64,000 bases of DNA from Nomia melanderi (GCF_051020985.1 NC_135001.1:23181896-23245895); one strand, 5' to 3'. Positions 1 through 13,146 are shown, counted from the stretch's first letter. Notes: a model not told the origin generated them from the sequence alone. Made by a program: numbers and translations.

Positions 1-212
1 CTCTTCTGTTCCGTGCGCGATGACAAGTGCGGGTTTCGGTGGAAAAGGAAGCGTAACGCGTTGATGCTACCGCTTGAATCAAATATTTCTTTGTATTTAC
101 TTGCAACGTTATTTTCTTTGGAATGTCGGCTCTTGATCAGAAAGGAGATGTGAACAAATTGGATTTAAAATGAAGATCTAAAGTACGTAATGTTAATATC
201 AAACTCGCTCAA

Positions 213-431
213 TTAACACTAGAACTACCGTTCCAGTCAAAATGACTAGTTTCGATTTCGTTGTTCAGCAATTATTGATATCTTCGAAGCATTGAACCTT
301 TGAAATGAAAATAAACAGTTCCATTTGAGTACTACAGCGACTGCCCGAAGAAACTGAAAATAATCTATTGTTACAATTTTCATAGAAATTGCATATCAAT
401 CTTATTAAATTCTCGGTAGTTCTACTGTTAA
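213..431 (-). mobile_element. MITE family 1 (TTAA, CACTAGAACTACCG ends), copy 1
   Basis: The element body 217-427 is flanked by TTAA at 213-216 and 428-431. Ends are CACTAGAACTACCG and CGGTAGTTCTACTG. The internal palindrome, seen elsewhere as CCAGTCATTTTGACTGG, is present on the opposite strand. It is non-autonomous: the short ORF is a shadow shared by all copies. Confidence 0.85.
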
Positions 432-1249
432 ATTTACTTCCTATCTCAAGTAAATCTAAATCCACAATCGTTTCATTCCATTCCATCTTCCATTACACAT
501 ACATTATCTTCAACATTCCATAAACTCTCTTTCCACGTTCGAGGATCAGTCGAAAATTCACCCGTTATTTTTCAGTCCCCCGTTCGAACACCCCAACGGA
601 CCGGTTATGAAATTTCCGAGGCAGCTTACAATTACCCGAAAATAACTCGGCCGAGTTGCATGCCCGAAACGAAAGCGGGGACTTTCGATAAAAATATTCG
701 CGCAGGGTTTGACCGACTTCGGGGGTTAGTTATTTGCGCGGAGGAATTCCGTAATTTCCATGTCGGGCTAAGCGAGGAAATTGGATTACACGCGCAAAAG
801 GTTCGGCTCGCGTGTGTATCGAGTGTTCCGCAACTGTAATACCGCTCGCCCATCGCGTGCGGATTCGGAAGGCTCGCTGGCTCGCTCCTTTTTTCCCATC
901 CCCTCTTTTTTTTCGTTTCTTTGTGTGTTTCGTTTTGTTGCTTTCACGCGCAGCCCCCGTCGGCTCCGTGGACAATTTATACACACGAGCACGCGGCTTT
1001 CAATCTTCCGGCCGGATCTGTCTTTGATGTTTCCCACGTGGCACTGGGTTACAGGGTTACCTCGGTCGTTGTTCGTTGCGCTCTCCCGAGTGGACGAACG
1101 CGTTTAACGCTTTGCTCCGTTATCTTCCCTTTATAGACGTTTGTTTAAACAACGACGATTTATATATTTTTTCGTTGTCAACGCAAACTTCGTTTTTTTT
1201 AATATCTTTTTTTCGCGTTTATTCAAAACAACGCATACACGCACGCTAC

Positions 1250-1442
1250 ACACAGTGATGGCAATTTTCACTGAGATCAATTTATATCACTATACATAGA
1301 AAACCTCAGGTATCATATTGTTATGTAATATATTTTAAATAGATAATCAATTCGAATTTTATATTTTTTTCAATGCTGTGGTAATTAGCGAAGTCGCATA
1401 GCTAAGTGTCTTTATATAAAAACGAGATTTCTCGTTACGGTG
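1250..1442 (+). mobile_element. MITE family F, partial copy
   Basis: Matches the other F copies from GATGGCAATTTTCACTGAG to AAAAACGAGATTTCTCGTT. The left terminus is missing. Confidence 0.65.
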
Positions 1443-1675
1443 GCTACTTCGTTGATGTTTCTGTTGATTAATGACCGAGGACTTTAGACGTTTTTAGGAA
1501 GCAGGAATAAATCACTCGCAAGAGGGGCTGTAAAATCTGTTTTTAAGTGAAATCCTATGTACGTTGTGGTGCATACCTGGAAATGAAAAACATTTAGGGC
1601 TTTCACGTTCTATGAGATACATTAATCTTCATTTTAAGTCTATTGCGATTAATTACACTTCAGTTAGAGGCAAGA

Positions 1676-1915
1676 TTAACCCTTTGCACTCCGGAGGTGA
1701 CTCTCAGTCATCACTTGATTTCCTACAGTGAGGCTATAAAGTTTGATATTTAATATTATACTTCATATAATGCGTTAATCTGAGAAATATTGACGTAAAA
1801 TAGCTTTGTCCGCCAATCCACGTGAATTTCTCGTCGAGTCGGTTTTACAAAATATCATCCCATCAGAAAATGTTGAAATATTTCTAGTGAAAAACTTCGG
1901 AGTGCGAAGGATTAA
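1676..1915 (+). mobile_element. MITE family A (CCCTTTGCACTC ends), copy
   Basis: Body 1680-1911 between TTAA sites. Ends CCCTTTGCACTCCGG and CCGG-type reverse GAGTGCGAAGGA. Subterminal palindrome remnant GGTGACTCTCAGTCATC. Confidence 0.85.
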
Positions 1916-4900
1916 TTATTGAATGAATGGAAATTACGTTTTGGAATGTACTTGTTCTGCTCGTGAATTTTTGATTTTTAAAAATATTATCAGTGTATAA
2001 CTGATAAGAAAACCTCAATTTATTCAAGATATGTATATGTACAATAGGTGAATTATGTACTTTATTTAATTTATTTACGTCAATTTGATTTGTTTGATTT
2101 TATTGAATATTTACATCAGTGTTTCAAAGGAGTTGCTCTATTTTTATAGCGTTCCGCTTTAATATATCCGTACAGCTTATATAATCTCCTATTTTTACAC
2201 ACTCTTACGTGTTTCTTACTCTTTTATATCTCCCTTAGTCATTGGCATCTACCCGGACACTTGACGTTTTTTTTCCTTATAAATAGACATTTTCCTCTGT
2301 AATAGATTTCAACGCTGTCAAGTCTGTCGCGTGTCATGTCGAAGGTGTATTTTGTTGTTCAAGGTCGTCGTTAAAAAACTTTCAAATTACCCGGAAAGTT
2401 GAAGATGCAAATCGTTGCAGAAGTCGTTACACGTGTCGTTACGGATTAAATATTCACCTCTCTGATTGCCGGTAAATTATTCAGGGAGGAATAAATCTGT
2501 TAACGTGATTCTTTGTAAATATTCCGCAATAAACATAATTATCTTTCAAAAATTATAAATAGTACACGATTCAAAATGTTTTCTTATTTGAAACTTAATC
2601 GCTCGAATCTACGAATTATCCAGACGCGAATTCCTTGTAAATATTCCGCAATAAACACAATTATCTTTCAAAATTATAAATAGTACGCGATTCAAAATGT
2701 TTTCTTATTTAAAACTTAATCGCTCGAATCTACGAATTATCCAGACGCGATTCTTCCCGAGAAGTCCGCGGTAATTGAATTGAATTCGTTGAAATTAGTG
2801 TTCGCCTGCAGAAGTAATCTAAGCAAAAGTGATTCGCATTCGTGTAGAAGGGTTAAATGGTAAGAGATAACCACCGAGCGGAGTGTAATTTGATTTCACT
2901 ACCCAGGAATCATCGAATTTACACGAGCACTTCGAATTAGATACTGTCACGTGAAATTTATTGTAGTTCGTCAGTTAACGGTGCAACCCTTAATCTAACT
3001 TCACGGATTAATTTAAGTTCAAGGCGACTGGAACGATCATTGATCTTCTTAACAGCATAATTGCGTACTTACATTTAATGCTTATGAACTACCCATAAGG
3101 TTCTCAATCTTTTATTATTTTCATGTGCACGTAAGTGTTCACGAGGCGAGAAAAAAATTATCATAGTGGTATACAAGCGTGCAAAGAATCAACCGTAATT
3201 AATTTATAGGTCATAAATAAGTCAATTCATATTATACTATTTTCTACTTATATATTTTCGGAACAATTTTTGAACGACGTAACACGTCATTGTTCTCACA
3301 CTGAATCTCGTTTCTTTAAATAAGCATCACAAAAGTTGCTCCTTCGATTACAACAGAAAATAATCGTTTTCATTGCGACTGTTATAATTTAATTTATATC
3401 GCTATAATTATTATTTATTATATTATTGTAGGATTAGCAATTAAACGATAGACTGAAAATCCCGCGTCATCGCGCGATGCGTTAATCGAATGAACATCGG
3501 ATGTTCCCGTTGTCGGGTGCTCTCTTCTTTAAAAAAACCTGCAAATCCGATGGCAACGAGAGTGGAAGGTGACAACGTGAAAGAGACACGTCCACATAGA
3601 ATTATCATCTTTCCCCTTTTTTTCCCGCCAGCAAAGATGCACTTCACATCGGAGACAATGGGGGACTCGCGCTCGGCGAGGTCAGCTTCTTACCAGAAGA
3701 TGAAGTAGCGTGGAAAGTGCGCACTTCACAGCGGTGGAGTGTACAAACAGGTCGCTAATGGGCGCTTCTGCACATTCTATTTCAGAGGGACTGCGAGCTG
3801 GTTCGCTTTTCTTTTCTCGCCGGGACGATCGACTCGAAATTCCTTTTGTAAACCGAACGGAACAGGAATTCACTCGGAGATAATAGGAACTCCATTTTCT
3901 TTTTAATCGTGTCCGGTTACGAAATTGGTTATACGCGCACTGTTCATCGAGACCGCGGTAGAAGAGAAATAATTGATTGTTTATAGAAAACTAAGTTGCT
4001 GGCGGAAGAAAGTAGACCGTCATCGAGTGCTCGAATTTTGAGAAAATCTATTTTTAGACTTTTTAATTGACCTAATATAAAAGTGTTGTATGGGTGGTAT
4101 TGTTGCGATGCGTTTGATCGAGATCATTTACATCGAGAACTCCCTTCTGCGGTTTTCCATGCTCGCTTCCTGTTAATAAAGGGATCTTAATGCATTAGTT
4201 TCTTAATGAAACCCTTGACAACTCTCTGATCTAATGCGAGGCAACTCGGTTTCCCATTACCTAAATTAGTTTCTCTGGCACCATGACAACGAGTTCGTAT
4301 TTATTTCATAGCGGAATCCGAAAATCGCGAGGTGAAACTGCTTCCGGGACGAACTGTTCGAGCATCATTCTAAATTCGTTTTTTGATCACACGGATGAAC
4401 ATATTAATTTCGCAACTCTGCGATGGCGTGTCGAAGACAGAATTACACCTATCGATCCATTCTAGTTTACAGATGGCAAAACGTTAGTGAACTTCGATCG
4501 AGTATGCATAGGATCAACGAGTAGTTCCTAATACTTGGTAAATATTTACGTCGATTTGGATTAATGCAGTAACGCAAATATGTATCCTAATTTTCCATCT
4601 TTAAACTTTGAATTTCCCAGAGCTGAATAAATGAACATCAGTATTTCTAGGAACAATAGAATAAACTATACAATAAATATCTTTAAACCTAGTGTTAATT
4701 AGAAACCTCTGAAGAAATCATTCCTCCACATTTACGTTTGAACTTAGAGAAACAAGGGTTTCTTCCCTTCACAGTTTTCAAATTGACTTACAATCGATTG
4801 TTCAACACGAACGCCTCATGCAACAGTGTCATTATATTCCACGAAATACACCTACCATTATTTCAATTCGACCGAATCCACGCAAGCCGGACGATAAAAT

Positions 4901-5020
4901 CTTAAAATCCTTCGTTCAGCCGACTCTCATAATTACCGTACACAAAGGACATTAGAAACATAATACACTGGATGTCCTAAAAAAAATGAAAATGTCCAAA
5001 TGAAATATAATTATATATTT
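1916..5020. other. Upstream non-coding DNA
   Basis: Apart from the 122-bp duplication I see no supported gene here. The ORFs around 3441-3873 overlap each other on both strands and have no recognisable domain. Confidence 0.6.
2509..2752. repeat. Two-copy tandem duplication, period 122 bp
   Basis: TTGTAAATATTCCGCAATAA at 2513 recurs at 2635, and the whole unit is nearly identical, including AATCGCTCGAATCTACG and ATTATCCAGACGCGA. High identity suggests a recent event. Confidence 0.92.
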
Positions 5021-5560
5021 TCCTTAGACAAATCGATTCCCCCAGATCGCTTCATTAAAACCGGCGCGCGGTGTACAGCGCGTCTTCTCGTTAGCGGTAA
5101 GTTTTTTCCTACGTCTAATTAATGTTTCCAATTTACCAAGCAAACACATAATGACGCGCGGGCGCGCGCCGCGAGAAATTAGTAACGAGTGGCACAAACG
5201 GGTCTTTGATTTAACGCCAATCTGAATAGTCGCCGGGGTCTTTACGGGCTTTTCGAAGGAGAGGCGGCGAAGAAAGGGGTTCGTTAAGTATAGAATGAAA
5301 GGAGGGGAAAAAAAGGATATAAGACTAGGTCGCGGCACGCTTTGAAATCAAACGTGACACCCCGGATGAGCCGTGACTCAAATAAATTAAACATGAACCT
5401 TCACATTTCGCGGTTTTCACGTCGGACTTTCAGCTTTTTTCAACGAAACCGCGCGCGTCCTTGCGCTCGCTCGTCCTCTTCGGCGTTCCTCCGTCCGCCA
5501 TCTTGGATGGCGCGCCGCCATTCATACGCATCGCGCGTTTTTAATGTGTTAGACTGATCG
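5020..5560. promoter_or_regulatory. CpG island with GCCATCTTGGATGGC motif
   Basis: GC-rich block in AT-rich surroundings containing alternating GCGCGC runs (5155-5172) and, at about 5495-5512, CCGCCATCTTGGATGG, two head-to-head copies of the CGCCATCTT (YY1/Pho-like) promoter motif. No reliable coding region. Likely an unassigned promoter or regulatory element. Confidence 0.4.
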
Positions 5561-6449
5561 AAAGGCCGTGTCGGTTTTTTGTTTTTAAATTCGATGCTTG
5601 TGACATAATATGTAGATAAATATTATAAATGAATTTGAAGGTGGTTGAGACTTGTGGAATAATATGAATAGTGTGTGGTTTGACGATGCCTAATTTAATT
5701 GGGTAGCTTAATGTGTTGACAGTGATATAATTAACATTTTGGAACATTCGGCGAATGATCGAGTTCTTTTTTGACAGTGTGAAAGTATTCGTGTTTTGTG
5801 GAAATTATTAATAGCAACATTGTGCAGATATTAAAATTAAGTTTCTGTTCATGTTATTTCAGTTTCATTTATATTTATTACTGATTATTTGTATTATTTT
5901 TATGTTTTCTTTCGTTGCTTTTGATGTAATTGTATTTCCACGTTGGAAACTTATTTTACGTAACTACAATTATTTTGTGTTAATTGAAGTATTCATTGAA
6001 GAGAACTAATTTCAATGTATACCTAATTATGTTCTGCCAATGGTAACTGTGATAACAATGAATGATCAAATCAGTGCGAGAGCTTTTAGTTTTTATTTAA
6101 ATTAGAAAACACGGAATGAGGTTCTGAATAGTAATGCACGTCGATTGGTTTTACAAACGGAATTTCTTAACTGAACCATTAAGTGCCTTTTATCCGAAGC
6201 AGTTCCCTTGTTTTGCAACGTTAATAATTAATGACCGTACTCGTACCAACAAGGCTGAACACTTTTTACGTACGAGAAACGAAAATAATGAATAAAGAAG
6301 AAAATGGTTGCCGAAAACTGGTTGCCTCATCAAATAGTTCATTTGCCAAATGTTCTACTTCAATTAAAGAAACTAAGAAACCAAAACCTAAATCTCAAAT
6401 ACAGCAAACATTACACTTCTGTTTCGAATATATCACTCAAGTGATCAAT

Positions 6450-6700
6450 TAAAATATATTGGCACAGTAAACAGTTTCAGTGGAGCAATCATTTTAAGCG
6501 AAACATTATTCGATTAATCTATAATTCTAGTTAAACATAACTAATAATAACCATCAATAACACAACTAATTATTATTCTGATTATTACAGTAAATAACAA
6601 CCGTTCCAATGGGACAGTCATTTTCAACGAAACATTATCCGAATAATCTACAATTCTAGTTCAGCATAATTAATAATAAGCGTCAGTAGCACAACTGTAA
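6450..6700. repeat. Two-copy tandem duplication, period about 129 bp
   Basis: GAAACATTAT followed by AATCTA, AATTCTAGTT and AATAATAA recurs 129 bp apart (6500 and 6629) with moderate divergence. Confidence 0.75.
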
Positions 6701-7172
6701 TGATTATATTGCTTATTCAGCTCACCGAAAATTAAGTACAACAAGTTACCTCTCCAAGTTTCCGTGAAATGTATGAATGTCCCTTCCCGAGGTTTCATTC
6801 CTGCTTAAAAAGTAAACGCGAAATCTTTCGGCGAGAAACACAATGCGATACGAAATTACGAGCATGTTCCTACTCAAGTGCCTAGAGAGAGGTACAGTTT
6901 ACTGGAATACGTAAGTTTACCTACGCGCATACTATGAACAGCGCGGTTCGCTGGCAACACATTGTTAATAATTCGTGCGCCGGGCATGTTCGGGCTTAAT
7001 GTTAACTCTCGGGAGCCAGGGCAACATGAAAGCAAAGCGGCCGGAAATTTTTACGAGAACGCTCGGAATTATGAGAATTCGAGGATAAGTGTACGCTGCT
7101 CGCCGAAACTGCGAGAGTACCATTGCAAAATTTTACAGATTTTTGTCGGAGAACGATACACAATCTTTCTTT

Positions 7173-7420
7173 TTATCCAGTTAAGTGTGGCATTTAGTTT
7201 GAAAAATCTGTCATTGTGCGCGCAATAAAATCAAATAACGAAGCGTATACTCGTTGAATGCAGGCCAAATGCACTTGAAATATATCCTAACGAAAAACTA
7301 CAGCGAAATGAAGAATTACATGTTCCTCTCAAAAAATAAATAATCCATCGTTGAAAAAGTTAGCGCCATTGAGAGTTTCAAGATGACGTGTGTACTCGTC
7401 AAACACAGTTAACTGGTTAA
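7173..7420 (-). mobile_element. MITE family G, copy
   Basis: Body 7177-7416, flanks TTAT and TTAA. Ends CCAGTTAAGTGTGG and CACAGTTAACTGG. The plus-strand ORF at 6962-7228 runs into it and is not a gene. Confidence 0.82.
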
Positions 7421-8349
7421 ATTAGTAGCTCTCAATTGTCTTGGTTAGGTCGATTGACATTGAAGCAACTTTCTTCTCTATTAAACGATCATAATTTTTC
7501 AAATAAAATCTGCAAAATATACTTGGTACAAATTTATTATAAGTATTGAGAATTAAATTTGAAGGAATGTAATTTTGAAAGTAATTTTTCAGGAATGAGG
7601 AATACTATTTTTTCTCATTTTGATATTATGAATTATTATAAGGATTTAGTGGAAATTTGTAATTTTTTTCATTCTAATGACAAGCCATGCTTTAACCAAC
7701 GCAACATCTTCACAACTTTCTCCACTTTCCTAACGTACCTTAAAAGTTTTGATGTCTCCTGATCCCGTAATATTAAATTCCAAAAACACTTTATTAAGTA
7801 TGCAATTAATGTACGCTTAATGTACATTAATGTATCTTATGCAAATGTTCTTACGGGCATTTTAAAAATCAGTGATCTAAATTTTTATCTGGGATTTTGT
7901 AAATTTCATGAATTCTTTCGTGACGGATATTCATTTCTTATACAGCTTATTTATCGCACTGCCCATAAAACATTTTCCTAAACTTAAAGATTGCAAGTGG
8001 AACTTAACATTAAAATTCTTAATTGCAAGTAAAACTGAAATTACAAATTTTTAATTACAAGTGAAGCTTAACCGAAGGTTTCCAATTACACGTAAAGCTT
8101 AACCTTAACAAGCTTAACTTCATCGTAAGCTTCGCCTTGAACACAATTTTCCTTAATTCGTTTCGCAAACACTGATCCGCTTGTTCATTTCAATTCTTCT
8201 GAGCTATATCCTCCGAATCATCCCTTGAAAACAAACTCTAATTCTCAAGATCGCGAATCATTGAATTCAAAGACGAAAACCTTAAACAATCGAGCTCGCA
8301 AGAATCAGCGACCTCTAATTGAAGTCCCACCGCAATTCGCCTAAATCGT

Positions 8350-9120
8350 CGCAAACAACCCCTATTCCTACTACAACTTCATCAATCCTTCGACAGCATA
8401 CCATCAAACGAATCAGAAAAATCCTGCGACCATCCCCTAAAATCGAACTCGAGTTCTGCAGATCGCGGGCGTCAATTTCCGGGCCATGTCAAAGGATTTT
8501 CTAGAATTACAGAGTCTGCGACCTAACCCATCCGCAGTCGTTCCAGCCAAGAGTGTCTGCTCCAACGAAAATACTTGGAGACCCAGCGTAGATTCGAAAG
8601 ACACATACACGCGGAGAACCCGTCGAACCCGGCGCAGATTCGAATCAGCGACGAAGATGGCAGCCGTTGAAAGAATTTCGCGAGTCGGGCTCGCGTTGCT
8701 AGAGTGTCGAAACGTCGAGATAAAATTGGGCGCGGGCGATGGTGCATAAAAACCGTCGAACATATGTGCCCCGGCCCCTTCGCCCCGGCCTCCCCCGGCC
8801 AACCTTCTCCTTGATGACTTCCTCGAGCTTTCTCTCTTTTCTCCTTCCGCCGCCAGCTACCCCCTATCGCCCGACCGCCCCTAGGTCACTCGCTTCCCTC
8901 TATAGCGGACGTATATCGATCCAACCGGCTCTATAAATAGACACCGCGGGTCGTCGCCGGTATTTAGCATTTCACAACGAACTACTTACTTACCTGCACG
9001 GTCTGCGCGACTACTGCACGCTGCTGGAAAGAAGTCTCGCGGGACGTCCTTCGGATCTTCCGCGGATCTTCCCTCTGCGCATTTCGTTTATCCTCGAGAT
9101 AGCTTGCTGCAGAGGAATCT
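8350..9120 (+). promoter_or_regulatory. TATA-type core promoter candidate in a GC-rich island
   Basis: A GC-rich stretch with a pyrimidine-rich segment (8800-8880) ends in CTATAAATAG at 8931-8940. A plausible initiation region (TAGCATTTCACAAC) lies about 30-40 bp downstream (8962-8975). The following 150 bp are G/C-moderate and contain no ORF tied to a known protein. The only known gene downstream on this strand is KCNQ, 16.6 kb away, so this could be a distal alternative promoter or serve an unannotated non-coding transcript. Confidence 0.45.
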
Positions 9121-9145
9121 CGCAGATCCTATATACTAGATACTG

Positions 9146-9366
9146 TTGATACTAGAACTACCGATTTAATACGATTAATGTGCAATTCCCATAAAAATTG
9201 TAACAATAGATTATTTTCAGTTTCTTCAGATATTCATTATAGCACTCAAATGAAGCTATTCATTTTCAAAATCATTTCGAATATTCAATGCTTTGAAGAT
9301 ATCAATAATTGCTACACAAAAAAATCGAAGCCAGTCATTTTGACTGCTACGTAGTTCTAGTGTTAG
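9146..9366 (+). mobile_element. MITE family 1, copy 2 (decayed target site)
   Basis: Body about 9150-9362. The expected TTAA is mutated to TTGA on the left and TTAG on the right, and the right TIR has lost a base. Interior matches the other copies, including the subterminal CCAGTCATTTTGACTG palindrome. Confidence 0.85.
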
Positions 9367-9436
9367 AAAACATTCGGAGAACATAGCATAGTTAGGGATT
9401 GAAACAATGAAATATTTAGAATGCATCAAATTTCCT

Positions 9437-9730
9437 TTAACACTAGAACCACCGAACGTTTAATACGATTAATGTGCAATTCCTACAAAAATGGTAACAA
9501 TAGATTATTCTCCATTTCTTCAGATATTCATTATAGCACTCAAATGAAGCTATTCATTTTCAAAATCATTTTGAATATTCAATGCTTCGAAGATATCAAT
9601 AATTGCTAAAGAAAAAAATCAGAACCAGTCATTCTGACTGGTACGGTAGTTCTAGAAAATAATCTATTGTTACAATTTTTATGGGAATCGTATATTAATC
9701 GTATTAAATGCTCGGTAGTTCTACTGTTAA
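9437..9730 (+). mobile_element. MITE family 1, composite copy 3 plus reversed fragment
   Basis: A nearly full copy (9441 to about 9655) fuses at its right TIR to the terminal part of a second copy in opposite orientation (about 9656-9726). TTAA occurs at both outer edges (9437-9440 and 9727-9730). The composite looks like a mobilised or rearranged pair, not two independent insertions. Confidence 0.8.
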
Positions 9731-10504
9731 TTCCGGTGTAAAATTTCAATGATCATCCCTCTATACTTAACAGAAGCAAACAGAATGTTCTCTCTCGAAC
9801 GAATTCGTAAGCCTCGGTAACTATGCATCGCGTTATCGTGGATTTACTTATTCCCGAGTAACGGGTGTCGTTCGCGTCACGCTGTAACGAGGCCGGTTTA
9901 ACAGAGCCGGTTATTACAACGACCAAAGACTTATTCCCCGAGGTCCCAACCAATTTACCCGCGAGGCGGAGTAGCGTAACCAGATGCGCCGGTTAGCCGA
10001 AGTAAAATTGCATGCGGCGAGAGCGCAAGTTGCTGTGCGTTCGGCTACGTTCTCCATTTGCATCGCATTTATGATGGCGGCGTTAGTCGCTCCCTGGAAT
10101 TGTCCCCCCTACAATATGGACACGCGAGCAACATGTGGTCCATGCCGCGCGCATCGTCGGATGGAACGAAATTAGTTGATTAGAACAGAAGACGTTTAAA
10201 GGCAGGAACACTACGGTCTGCGCAGCTGCGATTCTATTCCCGTGCAAACTATCTTGTTATCGTAATGCTAACAAATTGACTAACGGTGCCATGAAGTTGC
10301 ACGGTTAGCTCACCTGCGTGTGTTTCGTGTATTCGCTTTGACACTGGCGGACATCGTGATCATAATTCGAAATTGTTTTCAGTGGTTGATTAGATGTACC
10401 GGTTTAGATAGTACATTTATGATTTTTCGAATATGTTTGTACTATTTATTTAATGGTGTATTTTATACTTTGATTAGGTGTGTCGTAATGAATTTCTTTG
10501 GAAA

Positions 10505-10530
10505 TTAACCCTTTGCGGACGAAGACTCTT
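10505..10530 (+). mobile_element. MITE family B end fragment
   Basis: TTAA then CCCTTTGCGGACGAAG. The matching right end is not evident. Similar lone family B ends occur near 13374 and 58743. Confidence 0.5.
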
Positions 10531-10899
10531 TAACACTTTGACTGCCGAATGGTTCTCATTTATTATTTATTTATTCCGTATCGTATTACGTACTCTGATT
10601 ATATGTCGTAACGCTCTCAATTGCTGTGTGCCGGCATTTTTGCTAAATTTCCTTCGAACGTGCTGCAAATTTGTTTTTCATGCTAATTGGATATTGTAAT
10701 ACCGTTGTGAGACTGGAATAAGAATGGCGATATACATCTTGCACTGTTTTTGATGAGAAAGTTCAACGTGCACTTTTCCTGCAAAAATAACTTGTTTTTC
10801 TAATATTCAGGAATATGTATGAACTTTCTTTCGGTCCCTAAAGAGTTTAACTTTGCGAGATGAAGAAAATATTGTTTCGATTATGCAGATTATAAGCTA

Positions 10900-11030
10900 T
10901 TAACCCTTTGCACTCGAGAAATTTGTCACTAGAAATATTCAATTTATTTTTATGAGATATAGACGACAGTTTTTTAAACTAACTTAACCAGAAATCTATT
11001 CACAAAGTAAGGGGAACAATGCTATTTTGT
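10900..11030 (-). mobile_element. MITE family A, end fragment
   Basis: TTAA followed by CCCTTTGCACTCGAG and about 110 bp of reverse family A interior, then unrelated sequence. Confidence 0.6.
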
Positions 11031-12159
11031 TTTCAATGGTGAATTTATCCGTGTAAAACTTGAGAAGATTATCTTTAGATTCTGTCTCTGAGAATAATCG
11101 AATCATCCTCGAGGACAAAACAGTAATTGATAGGTTCGGAATATTCATCTTCCAAATGAGGTTCGAATGACGTGGAATTATCGCGCGAACTACTGCAGTC
11201 CAATTATAATTTATGTAAAGCAATTATTAAATCACGATTCCATATCGCGTAATGACGTATGGTGATATTTCTATTGTGTCATTTCGTTTCGGAGCAATTA
11301 TCCAAAACGATCAATAAATCAGCGACTCTAAATGGAGACTTGTCGTGCCTTTGTGGAACGCGTAAAACTTTCCTCGACGGCGAAACAATATTTATAGAAG
11401 TTCATACTTTGAATCGATCCATTCGTGCACAGACTTTAGATACTTTTCAAATGAACTTTCTATTTAAATGATCGTTTAAACCGATCTCTCGCTTCATTCA
11501 TCGTTCACTTTATTCCGTCGTTCCACATCGTATTATAAACATTGTTCTAGTAAATTATTAAGTGCAATATCTGTTTACATATTTAAAGATAACAACCATT
11601 ACATTACTGACACTTCTTAATTATGAATACATACGATACACTCAATATAATTTCCATTGAAAAAGTAGGAAGAAAAATTTGTCGTTAAAAATATTCCAGA
11701 AATAAATAATTTCCACAACTGTCACTTTCATCATGTCAATTTTTCTCTATTTATCCATGATTATAATTTACCACTTTCACTGCTACGTCACCCAAATTTC
11801 GGTGACATTTTTCTCATAAACTCAAACATTATTTTTCTTAGTATCCTATCGAGTAGTTCTAACTTTCTAGAACGTGATATAAGAAAATCAATTAACTTCA
11901 TTAAGAAAACTGTTTCGACAACATAGGAGTTCTAACGAGTGTCAATCGACTAATAACCGAACACCCGATATAACGCGGTGTATAAACGGGATTCCTTCGC
12001 GCATTCGCGAATTCGAATGTCCCAATTGTCCTGAGAATCAGAAATAATGAAACACAATTACCGGCGCACGAATCGGGAGTAATTATCGCCTGCAGAGCCT
12101 GCAGGGTAATTGCTCGCATTTGTTGCTGCCGTTTAAAACAAGAAACGTCCAGTCCCATT

Positions 12160-12480
12160 GCGTACGGCGCGCATTAATCGTGGCAAGGACGTTCGATCGA
12201 TTCATCCTCCGGCAAACAGCGCGTCGTGTTTTTCATTTCGCGTTCGCCCGGCCGGCCGGCCGGCCGCGGCGGCGGTTCTGAATATTTAATAATTTTCAAT
12301 TAACCCGCCGCCGTAAGTTAATAAAACTTTTCTCATCTGCATTCGGGAGCATAAAAGGCGGCGGCGGCGGCGGCCGCGGCAGTCGCCCAGGAACAGGCCG
12401 CTCGTCCCGAATAAGCCGCGTTTAGCCTCTTCTTGCGCGCCGAGCGAGCCCATTAACGTGATCACCCCAATTACGCTCAT
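12160..12480. other. GC-rich island with CCGG and GGC repeats
   Basis: Contains a run of alternating GGCC/CCGG (about 12249-12267) and a GGC trinucleotide run (about 12357-12380) inside AT-rich DNA. The minus-strand ORF at 12286-12480 has no recognisable product. Confidence 0.5.
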
Positions 12481-12556
12481 TGTTAATGAACGATTTCAAA
12501 CTGTTTTCTCCCGTGGATAGCGTCATTTTCGGGGAACGTTCGAGCTATTATTAGTA

Positions 12557-12763
12557 TTAACCGTTTGCGCTCCGGAAGTTTCTCATTAAAAATACTTAAG
12601 ATTTTTCAATGAAATACCAACGACATTCTTTCAAACTGACTTAACGAGAAATCGTACATAAATTAAAGAAAGAGGCTGCTTTATTTTAATATTTCACATG
12701 TCGGCGCATTGTACAAAGTTTAATGTTAAATGTCAAACTCTATAATTTTGCTGTGTCTGTTAA
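12557..12763 (-). mobile_element. MITE family A, partial copy
   Basis: Left TTAA then CCGTTTGCGCTCC, and an interior matching the reverse of family A up to TATAATTTTGCTGTG. The distal TIR is missing. Confidence 0.65.
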
Positions 12764-12791
12764 TCCAGCTCTGTTAAACCGGTTTCACTAT

Positions 12792-13027
12792 TCAACGCGT
12801 CGAATGCCGCATGATTTTACATAGCAAAACACACAAAATGGAAAAAATACATATTGAATTATTCGATTGAATTGCAATAGTCTCATTGCACATTTATCTA
12901 GCTCAATATCACCGCACTAGCATTATTTGTGGTATACAAATGTTCTCAAATAATTTTAACCGAGTGAACTATAGTAATTCGATTTGGCTGGGGTCACCGG
13001 TCACCCCCAAGGCATTCGACGCGTTAC
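12792..13027 (-). mobile_element. MITE family E, full-length copy
   Basis: Inverted ends CGCGTCGAATGCC at 12796 and GGCATTCGACGCG ending 13023. Flanks TCAA and TTAC are one-base variants of TTAA. The palindrome GGGGTCACCGGTCACCCC lies just inside the right end. Confidence 0.75.
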
Positions 13028-13146
13028 AATTTGTTTCTGTAAAAATAGAAAAACATAACCCAGTTTCCAAATTGAAACGAAAGAACCGCGAGCCCGCCGC
13101 TTACCATTCTTCGACCGAGTTTTCAGAAAAACCGATGAAACTCGGT

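Noticed and set aside
9421..9609. 62-codon ORF whose protein resembles ORFs at 265, 14728, 17284 and 61927
   Set aside because: All lie inside family 1 MITE copies in either orientation. Similarity reflects the repeat, not a gene family.
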